Source of the DNA: an uncultured Helicobacteraceae bacterium
Lineage (GTDB): Bacteria > Campylobacterota > Campylobacteria > Campylobacterales > Helicobacteraceae
DNA: 64,000 nt
Direction: 5' to 3'
NCBI GenBank assembly: GCA_934668765.1
Contig: CAKUOH010000001.1
Span: 131,961 to 195,960 of the forward strand
A model generated the notes under the pieces. It was not told the origin of the DNA and searched no databases. It worked only from the letters and a program-made list of their open reading frames with translations. The position numbers and the translations under genes are program-made. This document shows positions 46,401 to 54,563 of this stretch, piece after piece (positions within the stretch are counted from its first letter, which is position 1; the number at the start of each line of letters is the position of its first letter).

Positions 46401-47071
46401 TTGAATACGATATGATAGGTATTTTTATGAGTGGCAATCCTGTGGAGGAATATAACGAGCATATCAAAAAAATCAAAGGCGTGGTGCTTGGCTATCAAAT
46501 ACAAGATTTGCAAGACCGCTCACGCGCTTTTATCGTGGGCGTGATAAAGGATATAAAATTTCGCACGAGCAAAAAAGGGACGCGCTTTGCGGAAGTTTAT
46601 GTTGTCGATAGCGGAGGAAATGTGCAAATCAGCGTATTTGAAAAGGATTTGCCTATGATTGAAAATGCCCAGCAAGGTGTGCCTTTGTGTTTGCTATGCC
46701 AAGCTGGAGAGGACAATAGAGATAAAAGTATCTCATTGCGTCTTGTGGGCGTGTATGACTTTGAGGAGGCGCAAAAACAAAAAGTCTATCCCAAATTTAA
46801 AACAAACGATGAAAATAGCAATAATGGCGAATCTAAAAGCGATTTTGCGCCAAAAGGCAAATCATTTGTCCCACAAAGTGCGGATTACACGCTATTTTTG
46901 CCGTGCAATATCACTTATGCACAATTAAAAGAGATACAAAATCTAGCGTTAAATAATAGTGGCGATGAACGGCTAGTCTTTGAGATAAAAGATGGCTCTG
47001 GCGCGTATAAAATGGCGACTAATCTTAAAATAAACGCCCATTTCAAAAGCAAAGTGAAAGAAATAGCGTGA
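43487..47071 (+). CDS. dnaE: DNA polymerase III alpha subunit
   Basis: A 1194-residue replicative polymerase. PHP domain at the N-terminus (THLHLHTEYSLLDG, residues 8-21). Palm motifs include V-G-P-G-R-G-S-A-A-G-S-L-V-A (about 394-407) and P-D-I-D-M-D-F (about 434-440) with the catalytic Asp pair; G-F-N-K-S-H-S-A-A-Y-A lies in the fingers. An OB domain and a C-terminal domain follow; between them is an Asn/Ser-rich stretch (about 1105-1125). Length close to the H. pylori protein. Overlaps rluB by four bases (GTGA). Confidence 0.97.
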   Translation: MSNFSGNFTHLHLHTEYSLLDGANQVKKLAKAIKAFGMTSVAITDHGVLHGAIDFYITMLREGIKPIIGIETYIHNGESLNTKDPQSPAFHLCLFAKNEVGYKNLMYLSSMACLEGFYRKPRINKAILKERSEGLICSSACLQGEVNYHLNTIGRKNTSAKGYEHAKQVALEYKDIFGDDFYIEIMRHGIAEQRFIDEQAIKLSRECGIKLIATNDAHYTQKQHAFSQEILMCVSTGKKLQDSNRLKHSVNEFYVKSQDEMRRIFADMPEVLENTQEIADKCNLIIDLKSIEIKNDKGEIIIPYSAPTPPSFKFTSEYAKNEGLDFSDDEPYFRHKCLQGLQSRLKSIDESKHDIYKKRLDYEMQVIANMKFCGYMLIVWDFVREAKARKIPVGPGRGSAAGSLVAFCLEITDIDPLKHDLLFERFLNPERVSMPDIDMDFCQSRRGEIIEYVEQKYGKRNVAHVVTFNSMSAKSVIRDVARVFDVEYKKADEFAKLIPDVLKIHLNEAFEQEPKIAETIKNDKILKDVWDMSLLLESQKRNTSTHAAAIVIDSENELWDKIPLCLINNEVVTQYSMDFLEKVNLIKFDFLGLKTLTVIQNALEIIPQKIDFNNVDLNDKNIYKEIQSGSTLGVFQIESGMFQGLSRRLKPSNFEDIVAIIALGRPGPMMSGMVDDFINRKHGLEKITYIFDELQPILEATYGTIVYQEQVMQIVQVIGGFSLGEADLIRRAMGKKDAKIMEDNKNKFLNGAQSRGFSREKCANLWEQILKFAEYGFNKSHSAAYAFVTFQTAYLKTYYQHEFMAALLTSEKNKPDNINKYIDECRNMGIEVLPPHINHSMRDFSVVEIDGVKKIVYGFSAIKGIGEKPIENILDARVKNGGKFANLEEFLSKMDSKVINKRVLESLAKSGSLGNMGYNTRTIIENLDLLADKVRENSSYDTSNALFTQETPPISLDIKPLNEFSKAELLDFEYDMIGIFMSGNPVEEYNEHIKKIKGVVLGYQIQDLQDRSRAFIVGVIKDIKFRTSKKGTRFAEVYVVDSGGNVQISVFEKDLPMIENAQQGVPLCLLCQAGEDNRDKSISLRLVGVYDFEEAQKQKVYPKFKTNDENSNNGESKSDFAPKGKSFVPQSADYTLFLPCNITYAQLKEIQNLALNNSGDERLVFEIKDGSGAYKMATNLKINAHFKSKVKEIA

Positions 47072-47958
47072 GAATAAATCAATTTTTATCGCACAATACG
47101 AAGTTTTCGCGAAGAGATGCTGATAATCTCGTGCGAAATGGCAGAGTAAAAATAGGGCGCAAAGTGGCTATTTTAAGCGATAAAGTAGGCGAAAATGACA
47201 AGGTTTTCATTGATTCGCGCCCCATAAAGCCACAAAATCAATACACCATCATCGCCTACAACAAACCCAAAGGCGAACTTGTAAGTCGCAAAGATGATAG
47301 GGGACGCAGAGTGATTTTTGATTCGCTAGATGCGAAGTTTGCGCATTTTGTGCCTGTGGGGAGGCTGGACTTTGTAAGCTCGGGGCTTTTAATTTTAAGT
47401 GATAGTGTGAAAATCGCTAATGCGCTTACCAAAAGCACACTAACGCGAATTTATAATGTAAAAGCGCAGGGCAAAATCACAGATTCATTGCTATCAAAGA
47501 TAGTGGATTGTGCGCAAAATGGCTTGAGCTTGGCGGATGCTCGGGCTGGAGGACATAAAAATAGCAAGATTGTGGGAATGGATTTCGCGCCATTTGCGTT
47601 TTTTGAGATTGTGCGGACAGGCAAGGGCTACACGAAGTTTAAAGTCGGCATAAATGAAGGGCAAAATAGGGAATTGCGCAGATTTTTTGCGCATTTTGGG
47701 CTTGAAGTCGTGGATTTGGTGCGCGTAAGTTTTGGATTTATAAATCTAAACGCCTTGCCTTGCGGTAAAAGTCGCTTTTTGGATAAGAGAGAATATAAAA
47801 AAGTGCGGGAGTTTTTAAAGGAAAACAGCACAGATTTGTCATTGCGAGGCGATTTATCGCCGAAGCAATCCACGCCCACTTTGTCATTGCGAGATTTGCT
47901 TTGCGATTCAAAGCAATCCAAACAAAATACACGGAGGCAACAATGCAAAAAATGCTAG
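47068..47958 (+). CDS. rluB: Ribosomal large subunit pseudouridine synthase RluB-type, with repeat-derived tail
   Basis: A 296-residue RNA-modifying enzyme. S4-type RNA-binding domain (1-60, MRINQFLSHNTKFSRRDAD), then the RsuA/RluB catalytic domain with Asp in V-G-R-L-D-F-V-S-S-G-L-L (about 96-107). The start is GTG overlapping the dnaE stop. The last 40 residues (from NSTDLSLRGDL on) are encoded by two tandem family B repeats (47837-47872, 47882-47920) and run over the thrC ribosome binding site. The tail is therefore a recent extension that overlaps thrC by 16 bases. Confidence 0.9.
   Translation: MRINQFLSHNTKFSRRDADNLVRNGRVKIGRKVAILSDKVGENDKVFIDSRPIKPQNQYTIIAYNKPKGELVSRKDDRGRRVIFDSLDAKFAHFVPVGRLDFVSSGLLILSDSVKIANALTKSTLTRIYNVKAQGKITDSLLSKIVDCAQNGLSLADARAGGHKNSKIVGMDFAPFAFFEIVRTGKGYTKFKVGINEGQNRELRRFFAHFGLEVVDLVRVSFGFINLNALPCGKSRFLDKREYKKVREFLKENSTDLSLRGDLSPKQSTPTLSLRDLLCDSKQSKQNTRRQQCKKC
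47837..47920 (+). repeat. Two tandem family B repeats at the rluB 3' end
   Basis: Unit 1: GTCATTGCGAGGCGATTTAT ... CGAAGCAATCCAC. Unit 2: GTCATTGCGAGATTTGCTTT ... CAAAGCAATCCA. Both are read in the S-L-R frame. Confidence 0.8.
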
Positions 47959-49433
47959 TAGAAACGCGCGGCAATGACGGGATTCACAATAAAAAAAGCG
48001 ATTTTTTTAGTGCGGTGCTAAACCCAGAGGCAAGTTTTGGCGGACTATGGAGTTTGGAAAATTCAAAAAATAGTTTGCCCAAAATCGACTTAAACGCGAT
48101 TAAAAATCTAAATTATAATGAGCTAATTTCTTATATTTTTGAGCGAATCGGCATTGATTCGCGCAAAATAAGCCTTGAATCTTACAAGAATTTTGACAAT
48201 CCAAACTTACCTTTAAGCTACACAAAAATTGAGCAAAATATCTTTTTGCAAAATCTTTTTACAGGACCTACACGCGCTTTTAAGGATATGGCAATGCAGC
48301 CTTTTGGTGCGCTTCTTTGCGATTTAGCAAAAGCACAAAATAAAAGATATTTGATACTAACGGCGACTAGTGGCGACACAGGACCAGCGACTTTGGAGGC
48401 AATCAAAAATAAGCCAAATATCTTTGGAATCTGTATGTTTCCAAAAGACGGCACAAGCGCGGTGCAACGGCGTCAAATGACGACAAATGATGCCAAAAAT
48501 ATCGCAGTTTTGGCAGTGGATGGCAACTTTGATGACACGCAAAACGCGTTAAAAAATTTGCTAAATGACGCTGATTTTCGGGCATTTTTGAGTGCGCAAA
48601 ACCTGCATTTAAGCGCGAGTAATTCTGTGAATTTTGGGCGCATCGCCTTTCAAATCATCTATCACATTCACTCTTATATTTTCTTGCGCGATTTAGGTGT
48701 GATTGCGGATAATGAAAGTTTTGATATTGTCGTGCCTAGCGGGAATTTTGGCAATGCTTTGGGCGCATTTTATGCCAAACTTATGGGCATCCCCATTCAC
48801 AAAATCATCATAGCCACAAATGCGAACGATGTGCTTGAATCGCTCATTACGCGCGGTATTTATGATATTTCAAATCGCACACTTATTAAGACAAACTCCC
48901 CTGCGATGGATATTTTGAAAAGTTCAAATGTAGAGCGAGTGCTTTTCACGCTCTTTGGGGCGAATCGCACGAAAATTTTGATGGGCGATTTGGAATCCAA
49001 AAAATGCTATAAATTAAGCGCGGACGAATTAGCAAAAATACAAGAAATTTTCTGCGCATTTAGCTTTGATGATGAATCTGTGCTAGAAATAATAGCGCAC
49101 TATGCAAAGCAAAATATCATAATAGACCCGCACACAGCAAATGCGATTTTGGCGAGTAAAAAGCTAGATTCGCAACGAAAAATCATTGTCTGCTCTACGG
49201 CGGAATGGTGCAAATTCGTGCCAACAATAAAATGCGCACTAGATTCGGCAAATATAATGAATCTAAACGCACAATCCGAAAAAGACGCAATGCTAAAAAT
49301 TAGCCAAAAATTTAATCTAAAAATCCATAAAAATATAAGAAATTTATTTGACAAAGATGAGCTAAATTGCATAGAAGTTAGCAAAGAAAATATTAAGAGT
49401 TGTGTTATGGATTTGATAGGGCGATTTCATTAA
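47943..49433 (+). CDS. thrC: Threonine synthase
   Basis: A 496-residue PLP enzyme converting O-phosphohomoserine to threonine. Lys binding the cofactor is in FTGPTRAFKDMAMQPFG (about 98-114); T-A-T-S-G-D-T-G-P-A and V-P-S-G-N-F-G-N-A follow. The ATG at 47943 has a strong GGAGG at 47933-47937, 13 bases after the last family B repeat; an in-frame ATG at 47901 lies inside the repeat and is unlikely. H. pylori thrC is not next to rluB in my memory, so the junction made of repeats may mark a rearrangement. Confidence 0.94.
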   Translation: MQKMLVETRGNDGIHNKKSDFFSAVLNPEASFGGLWSLENSKNSLPKIDLNAIKNLNYNELISYIFERIGIDSRKISLESYKNFDNPNLPLSYTKIEQNIFLQNLFTGPTRAFKDMAMQPFGALLCDLAKAQNKRYLILTATSGDTGPATLEAIKNKPNIFGICMFPKDGTSAVQRRQMTTNDAKNIAVLAVDGNFDDTQNALKNLLNDADFRAFLSAQNLHLSASNSVNFGRIAFQIIYHIHSYIFLRDLGVIADNESFDIVVPSGNFGNALGAFYAKLMGIPIHKIIIATNANDVLESLITRGIYDISNRTLIKTNSPAMDILKSSNVERVLFTLFGANRTKILMGDLESKKCYKLSADELAKIQEIFCAFSFDDESVLEIIAHYAKQNIIIDPHTANAILASKKLDSQRKIIVCSTAEWCKFVPTIKCALDSANIMNLNAQSEKDAMLKISQKFNLKIHKNIRNLFDKDELNCIEVSKENIKSCVMDLIGRFH

Positions 49434-49593
49434 GAATCAATTTGCAATCGCGCCTTATTCCACGCTTTTTTGGATTCGTGGATTATTAAAAAACTGCGCT
49501 TCGCTTGTTTTATTAGAAATGAAACTTCGTTTTCAAGGAAACTTCGTTTTGCCACGAATCCGCAGTATTTAAATTAGTCTTTAATCAAGCAAA
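49434..49593. repeat. Convergent gap with family E and F words
   Basis: AAAAACTGCGCTTCGCTTGT (49493-49512) resembles family E. GAAACTTCGTTTT is present twice (from about 49525), followed by GCCACGAATCCGCAG, a partial family B/C end. Confidence 0.55.
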
Positions 49594-51570
49594 TCACACT
49601 TGATTATTCATTCTTAAACTTGCTTCAAAGTCATCGTCTTCTGTCGCTGGGTCTGCACCCACAGCATCGCCCGTAGCACCATTTGCGCTAGGCGCACTTG
49701 GCGCGGCATTTTGCGCATTTTTCTTTGCCTCATTTTTGGCGTCTGCCCTTGCTTGGACTTCGCGTGAGTATGGGACTACGCGGTTTCGTCCGCCCTCTTT
49801 TGCCTCATATAGCGCGGTGTCGGCTTGATTTATGCACTCCCAAATGTCTTTTGAAAACTCTGGCATTACGCTAACGCCGATACTCACAGATTTATTGAAT
49901 GTCAGCTCCCCGCGAGAGCATTTTTTTGCCATTGCAAAGGCGGTGCGGATTTTCTCAGCCACGCGTTTTGCTTCCTCCATATCCGCATTATCCAAAATTA
50001 CCACAAATTCCTCTCCACCATATCGCACAAGCTTATCAATAGGGCGAATCACCTTGCGAATCGTCTCTACTAACAGCACGATTCCCGCGTCCCCTACGGC
50101 GTGTCCGTAAGTATCATTGATATTTTTAAAGTGGTCGATGTCAAGCATTAGCACGCCAAAGGATATGTGTTTTTCTAATTTTTCTTTCAGCTTATCGCCG
50201 TGCTTATCCAAAAAGAAGCGGTTATATGCTTTGGTAAGCGGGTCAGTATATGAGCTTTCCTCAATCTCCTTCATAAGCATTTTGTTATTTATAATATGCC
50301 GTGCTTCGCGCATATAATTATAGATTCTAGTGATGGATTTCTCTTTCTCGGCAAGCTCTTTTTTAGAACTTAGCATAATGGAGTAGTAAATCATTAACTT
50401 ATCAGAGATGACAAATTTCAAGTCAATCGCGTGAAGTCCGCCTGTCGAAGTAGATATAAACACGCTACCTTTTTCATCGCTATAAAGGATATTTCTATTG
50501 TCATTTTCAAGTCGCTTTTCAATGCTATTGATTTCCCCTGCCATTACTTTCATATTGGCGTCATTTTCGATTTTATATCCGCTTACAATCTCATCATTTA
50601 CGAGTTCTGCAAATATTAGCGACTTATATTTGATATATTTTTGAATCACCACCTGAATCTCTTTGTAAATATCATTTGTCTTTTTCATCGAATCAATCTT
50701 ATTTTTAAAGCTATATAGCGCGACAACTTCATTCATCACTTCGCTTAAACGCATAAGCGGGTTTTTAGTATAAAGCAATTTATTATAGATGAAAATCGTA
50801 GCGATTTTGGTATCAATGGCGGCTAGATTTTTATCTAGCGATTCAAGTAGCTTATTTAAGATTTTCGCAAGTTCATCTGTGCCTATCATTCGACTGCGGA
50901 CACGGCGCGTAAAGTCCCCATTTATCGCGCTTATAATGGCATCTTGAATACTAGCTGAAATAGTCGAAAAACTTTTCACGCTAAACATTAAAACAATCAT
51001 AGTGATAAGAGACGCACCCACAATAAAGGCTAAAAATTCATCTTCGCTAGAAAAAATAATGTCATAAATATTATCTTTTAGCAAAATTGTCGCATTTACT
51101 GCGCCAATCACTGCGCCCTGCTTTGTGCCTATATGGCAAACAATACATTTCTGCTCGGCAAATATGGGAAAAGAGACACGCGCTTCGTGGTCGTTTGTCC
51201 CTTCGATTCGCTTCATTGATTCTTCGCTAGGGCGTTTGGAGATATAGACATTACGCTCAATTTGGTCGCGGTAGCTACTGCGTTTTCTGCCGATTTCATC
51301 GCTAAACTCATCACTTCGGCTAATCCATAAATCATTGATTTCTTTTTGGACTTTCGCAGAGTTGATAATGTCGTAAGTATGCGAATTTACGCCCTCGCCT
51401 GAAATTGCCGCAAAGTCAAATGCGGCTTTTGCGGTGGATTGAATTTGATTTTTAAAGAGCTGTAAATTGCGCTCTTTATTAAATAAATCCACTTTATATA
51501 GCACAAACGCACAGCTTAAAATAATAGCTAACGCCGATAGCAAAATAATTTTAAATCGTAAAATTAACAT
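49594..51570 (-). CDS. Diguanylate cyclase with periplasmic haem-c-type sensor
   Basis: A 658-residue inner-membrane protein. Membrane helix at about 7-25, a periplasmic domain (26-175) that resembles the Tll0287/DUF3365 sensor and contains one C-I-V-C-H haem c motif at 142-146 after FPIFAEQK, a second helix (about 180-200), a HAMP-like segment, and a GAF-like region (about 270-420). A complete GGDEF domain follows (GGEEF with the RxxD site R-P-I-D just upstream). The tail is Ala/Asp-rich. It should make c-di-GMP in response to redox state, oxygen, NO or a haem ligand; which one is unknown. It is a single gene, 69 bases from glmS. Confidence 0.88.
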   Translation of the reverse strand: MLILRFKIILLSALAIILSCAFVLYKVDLFNKERNLQLFKNQIQSTAKAAFDFAAISGEGVNSHTYDIINSAKVQKEINDLWISRSDEFSDEIGRKRSSYRDQIERNVYISKRPSEESMKRIEGTNDHEARVSFPIFAEQKCIVCHIGTKQGAVIGAVNATILLKDNIYDIIFSSEDEFLAFIVGASLITMIVLMFSVKSFSTISASIQDAIISAINGDFTRRVRSRMIGTDELAKILNKLLESLDKNLAAIDTKIATIFIYNKLLYTKNPLMRLSEVMNEVVALYSFKNKIDSMKKTNDIYKEIQVVIQKYIKYKSLIFAELVNDEIVSGYKIENDANMKVMAGEINSIEKRLENDNRNILYSDEKGSVFISTSTGGLHAIDLKFVISDKLMIYYSIMLSSKKELAEKEKSITRIYNYMREARHIINNKMLMKEIEESSYTDPLTKAYNRFFLDKHGDKLKEKLEKHISFGVLMLDIDHFKNINDTYGHAVGDAGIVLLVETIRKVIRPIDKLVRYGGEEFVVILDNADMEEAKRVAEKIRTAFAMAKKCSRGELTFNKSVSIGVSVMPEFSKDIWECINQADTALYEAKEGGRNRVVPYSREVQARADAKNEAKKNAQNAAPSAPSANGATGDAVGADPATEDDDFEASLRMNNQV

Positions 51571-51639
51571 TTTTCCCCCTTAAATTTTTATAAAATATTT
51601 GTCAAATCCTGCGAATCTACTTTGAATCTTAAGCGCGAT

Positions 51640-53436
51640 TCATTCCACCGTAACGCTTTTTGCAAGATTTCGTGGCATATCGACATCATTGCCTAAACGA
51701 ATCGCAACTTCGAGTGCCAACACCTGCAAAATCACCATCATCGCAAAAAATTCCTCCATATAGCTATCAAATTTCCCGATTCGCACCATATCATCAGCCA
51801 AAGCGCAATCCTCTTGACTAATCACACATATTGTCGCATCGCGGGTGCTTAACTCTGCGGTATTATTTTTGATTTTATCAAAAAGCAAATGTTTTGGCAT
51901 AAGGCTAATGGTAAAAAGCTCGGAGTCAGCTAACGCAATGGGTCCGTGCTTCATCTCACCGCTTGGATAGCCCTCTGCGTGGAGGTAGCTAAGCTCTTTT
52001 AATTTTAGCGCACCTTCAAGTGCAAGCGGATAGAAAATATCGCGCCCGATAAAGAAAAATCCGTGTCCGTGCAAATACCGCTTGGAGAGCTTTTTAAGCC
52101 TATCGTGCATTGCCTCATCGATTTTAGCGGCGTTTGTGGCATCTTTCATATTTTTAATATGCGCTTGGACTTGTTTTTGCGATATCGCCCCTCGTTTTTC
52201 ACCCAAATACACGCCCAAAATCCAAAGTAGCATTACTTGCGTTGCAAATGCCTTTGTCGAAGCCACGCCCTTTTCAATCCCCGCACGGGTAAGCAAACTA
52301 CACTGCGCCTCTCTCACAATAGAGCTATCCTCCACATTGCAAATGGCTAGGGTTTTGAGATTTGCTTTTTTTGCAAGTTTGAGTGCCTCCAAAGTATCCG
52401 CCGTCTCGCCACTTTGAGAAATCACAATAAATAATTCATTTTTATTCATCACAGGCTCTGCATAGCGAAATTCACTAGCAATCGCCACGCTTGTTTTGAT
52501 TTTTGCTTCTCTCTCAAAAATGTATTTTGCCACTAGCGCGGCATTGTGGCTTGTCCCACAGGCGCAAAGTGTGATTGAATCGATGTTTTTTAAAAACTCA
52601 TCGCTAATTTCAAGGCTGATTTGATTCCCGCTAATTCGCCCTGCCAAAGTATCCTTTAAAACCACACTTTGCTCATAAATCTCTTTTTCCATAAAATAGC
52701 GATAGCCCTCTTTTTGCGCGGATATTTTCGTCCCTTGCAATTTTTGGATTCGTGGCAGGGTGCTAAAATTTGCAATATCCATATAGCCAAACTCGCCGTC
52801 CTCCAAATAGCAAACTTCATCTACTATGCCAAGCAAAGGCGATGAGCTGGAGGCAAAGTAGATTTCATTAGATTCGCTTTGTCCAATCAAAAGTGGCGAA
52901 CCATTTTTCGCATAAAAAATCTTATCTTTTTCGCGTTTTGTGATTAAAAGTAGCGCGTAAGAGCCTATTAGTCGCGCTATGGTTGCCTTAAATGCACTCA
53001 ATGTCGAATCCGCGCTTTTTAGATTTTCCTCAAATAAATGCACGATGACTTCGGTATCGGTTTGTGAGCTAAATTTATGCCCTTTTTGCTCTAACTCTAC
53101 GCGAATCTCGCTGTAATTTTCGATGATTCCATTATGCACCACCGCGCTAAATTCCGCACTTTGCGGATGTGCGTTAGTATCGCTAACCTTGCCGTGCGTA
53201 GCCCAGCGCGTATGCCCTATGCCCAATCCAAATCCCACACTCTCAAAGTCTTTGCATTTTTCGATAAGGTTTTTTAACTTTCCAGCACTTTTAAAAATCG
53301 ACAATTCATCGCCGTTTTTTCCGCCAAGCACTGCGATTCCCGCGCTATCATAGCCACGATATTCTAGCTCACTAAGTCCGTCTAATAAAATCTGCTTTTT
53401 CTCGCTATTGCCTATATAGCCTATGATTCCGCACAT
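51640..53436 (-). CDS. glmS: Glucosamine-6-phosphate synthase (isomerizing)
   Basis: A 598-residue enzyme making glucosamine-6-phosphate from fructose-6-phosphate and glutamine for wall and lipopolysaccharide. The start at 53436 is fixed by the family: MCGIIGYIGN, where Cys2 is the glutaminase nucleophile after Met removal. R-G-Y-D-S-A-G-I-A and G-H-T-R-W-A-T-H-G complete the glutaminase domain; two SIS sugar-isomerase domains follow (A-C-G-T-S-H-N-A and the C-terminal K-S-V-T-V-E). Length normal. No insertion seen. Confidence 0.97.
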   Translation of the reverse strand: MCGIIGYIGNSEKKQILLDGLSELEYRGYDSAGIAVLGGKNGDELSIFKSAGKLKNLIEKCKDFESVGFGLGIGHTRWATHGKVSDTNAHPQSAEFSAVVHNGIIENYSEIRVELEQKGHKFSSQTDTEVIVHLFEENLKSADSTLSAFKATIARLIGSYALLLITKREKDKIFYAKNGSPLLIGQSESNEIYFASSSSPLLGIVDEVCYLEDGEFGYMDIANFSTLPRIQKLQGTKISAQKEGYRYFMEKEIYEQSVVLKDTLAGRISGNQISLEISDEFLKNIDSITLCACGTSHNAALVAKYIFEREAKIKTSVAIASEFRYAEPVMNKNELFIVISQSGETADTLEALKLAKKANLKTLAICNVEDSSIVREAQCSLLTRAGIEKGVASTKAFATQVMLLWILGVYLGEKRGAISQKQVQAHIKNMKDATNAAKIDEAMHDRLKKLSKRYLHGHGFFFIGRDIFYPLALEGALKLKELSYLHAEGYPSGEMKHGPIALADSELFTISLMPKHLLFDKIKNNTAELSTRDATICVISQEDCALADDMVRIGKFDSYMEEFFAMMVILQVLALEVAIRLGNDVDMPRNLAKSVTVE

Positions 53437-53520
53437 TTCATCTCCAAATTTAAGCAAAAATTTTATAAAATTACGAATTTTAGCGAATTAAAAATTATTT
53501 TTGTATTATGGTGCGGTTTT

Positions 53521-54540
53521 ATGGGTAAAAAAGTGGCGATTTTTGCGCTTTGTGTGGGCATTTTCGTGGGGTTTGCGAATGCGGAGAATTTAGTGGGCGA
53601 TTCACAGGATATGCGTGAATCGAAAGTGGATTGCCACGATTCTACGATATGCGTAGAATCTCGCAATGACGAATCTAATGCCAATTCGCCCAAATCCACG
53701 CCTGATTCACTTGAATCTGCAACATTATCCACAAATGAAGCCACAAACAAAAAACCCAAAGACCCAGAGTTCCCAGACTATGACGATGATGTGGAGTTTT
53801 TGCAAAGTTTAATTGAGCGATTTTCGATGCACAATGAAAACTACTTTTTGCCCTTGTATTACAACACAAACATATTTCAAAGCAATGATGTAAAGCCCTA
53901 CACAAAGCCCTATAAAAAGTTTGAAGTCAAACTCCAAATTAGCGCAAAAGCAAGCATTTTCAAGGATTTATTTTGGGGCGTGGGAATGTATTTTGCCTAC
54001 ACACAAAAGAGCTTTTTTCAAATGTATTCTCGTAGCATCTCAAGCCCCTTTCGTAGCACGGACTACAATCCAGAATTTACGCTTTATAAGCCCTTTGATT
54101 TTGGGCTAAATGTCCGCTTTGGCTATAAGCATTTATCAAACGGCGATGCAGGGAATGATTCGCGTAGTATAAATGTAATGGCATTAGATTTAATTTATAA
54201 GATTAGCGATTTTCGCGCCACGCTTAAATCGTGGGTGTATATGACGCACGACCCACGCGATATACGCAAATATTTGGGATATAGCGATTTGATTTTGGAA
54301 TATGATTTTTGTGGGCGCAATCATTTAAGTTTAACCATCGGCAATTTGGTGCATAATTACAAGCATTACAAAGGCAATGTGAAATTAGAATATCGCTTTG
54401 ATATACAGCACTTTGGGATTTTCGTGCAGTATTTTTACGGATATGGCGATAGTTTGCACGAATATAATCTAAAAAAACACGCTATTGGCGTGGGATTCGC
54501 TCTAGCGCGATTTAAGACAAAAGATTTTCAGCGTAAATAA
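53521..54540 (+). CDS. pldA: Outer membrane phospholipase A (OMPLA)
   Basis: A 339-residue outer-membrane beta-barrel lipase. Signal peptide (about 1-20, VAIFALCVGIFVGFANA). Barrel strands contain Y-T-Q-K-S-F-F-Q-M-Y-S. The catalytic triad is complete and correctly spaced: H204 and S206 in K-H-L-S-N-G, N218 twelve residues later. The N-terminal linker (about 25-80) is Ser/Asp/Glu-rich and includes D-C-H-D-S-T-I-C-V-E-S-R-N-D-E-S, encoded by a family B repeat in reverse orientation (53626-53670), in frame. H. pylori pldA (HP0499) is itself phase-variable through a C tract; here no such tract is seen. Confidence 0.92.
   Translation: MGKKVAIFALCVGIFVGFANAENLVGDSQDMRESKVDCHDSTICVESRNDESNANSPKSTPDSLESATLSTNEATNKKPKDPEFPDYDDDVEFLQSLIERFSMHNENYFLPLYYNTNIFQSNDVKPYTKPYKKFEVKLQISAKASIFKDLFWGVGMYFAYTQKSFFQMYSRSISSPFRSTDYNPEFTLYKPFDFGLNVRFGYKHLSNGDAGNDSRSINVMALDLIYKISDFRATLKSWVYMTHDPRDIRKYLGYSDLILEYDFCGRNHLSLTIGNLVHNYKHYKGNVKLEYRFDIQHFGIFVQYFYGYGDSLHEYNLKKHAIGVGFALARFKTKDFQRK
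53626..53670 (-). repeat. Family B repeat inside pldA
   Basis: GTGGATTGCCACGATTCTAC then GATATGCGTAGAATCTCGCA; inner arms GATTCTACG/CGTAGAATC are perfect. Confidence 0.8.
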
Positions 54541-54563
54541 AATGCGCTATTTGGGAGATTTGA

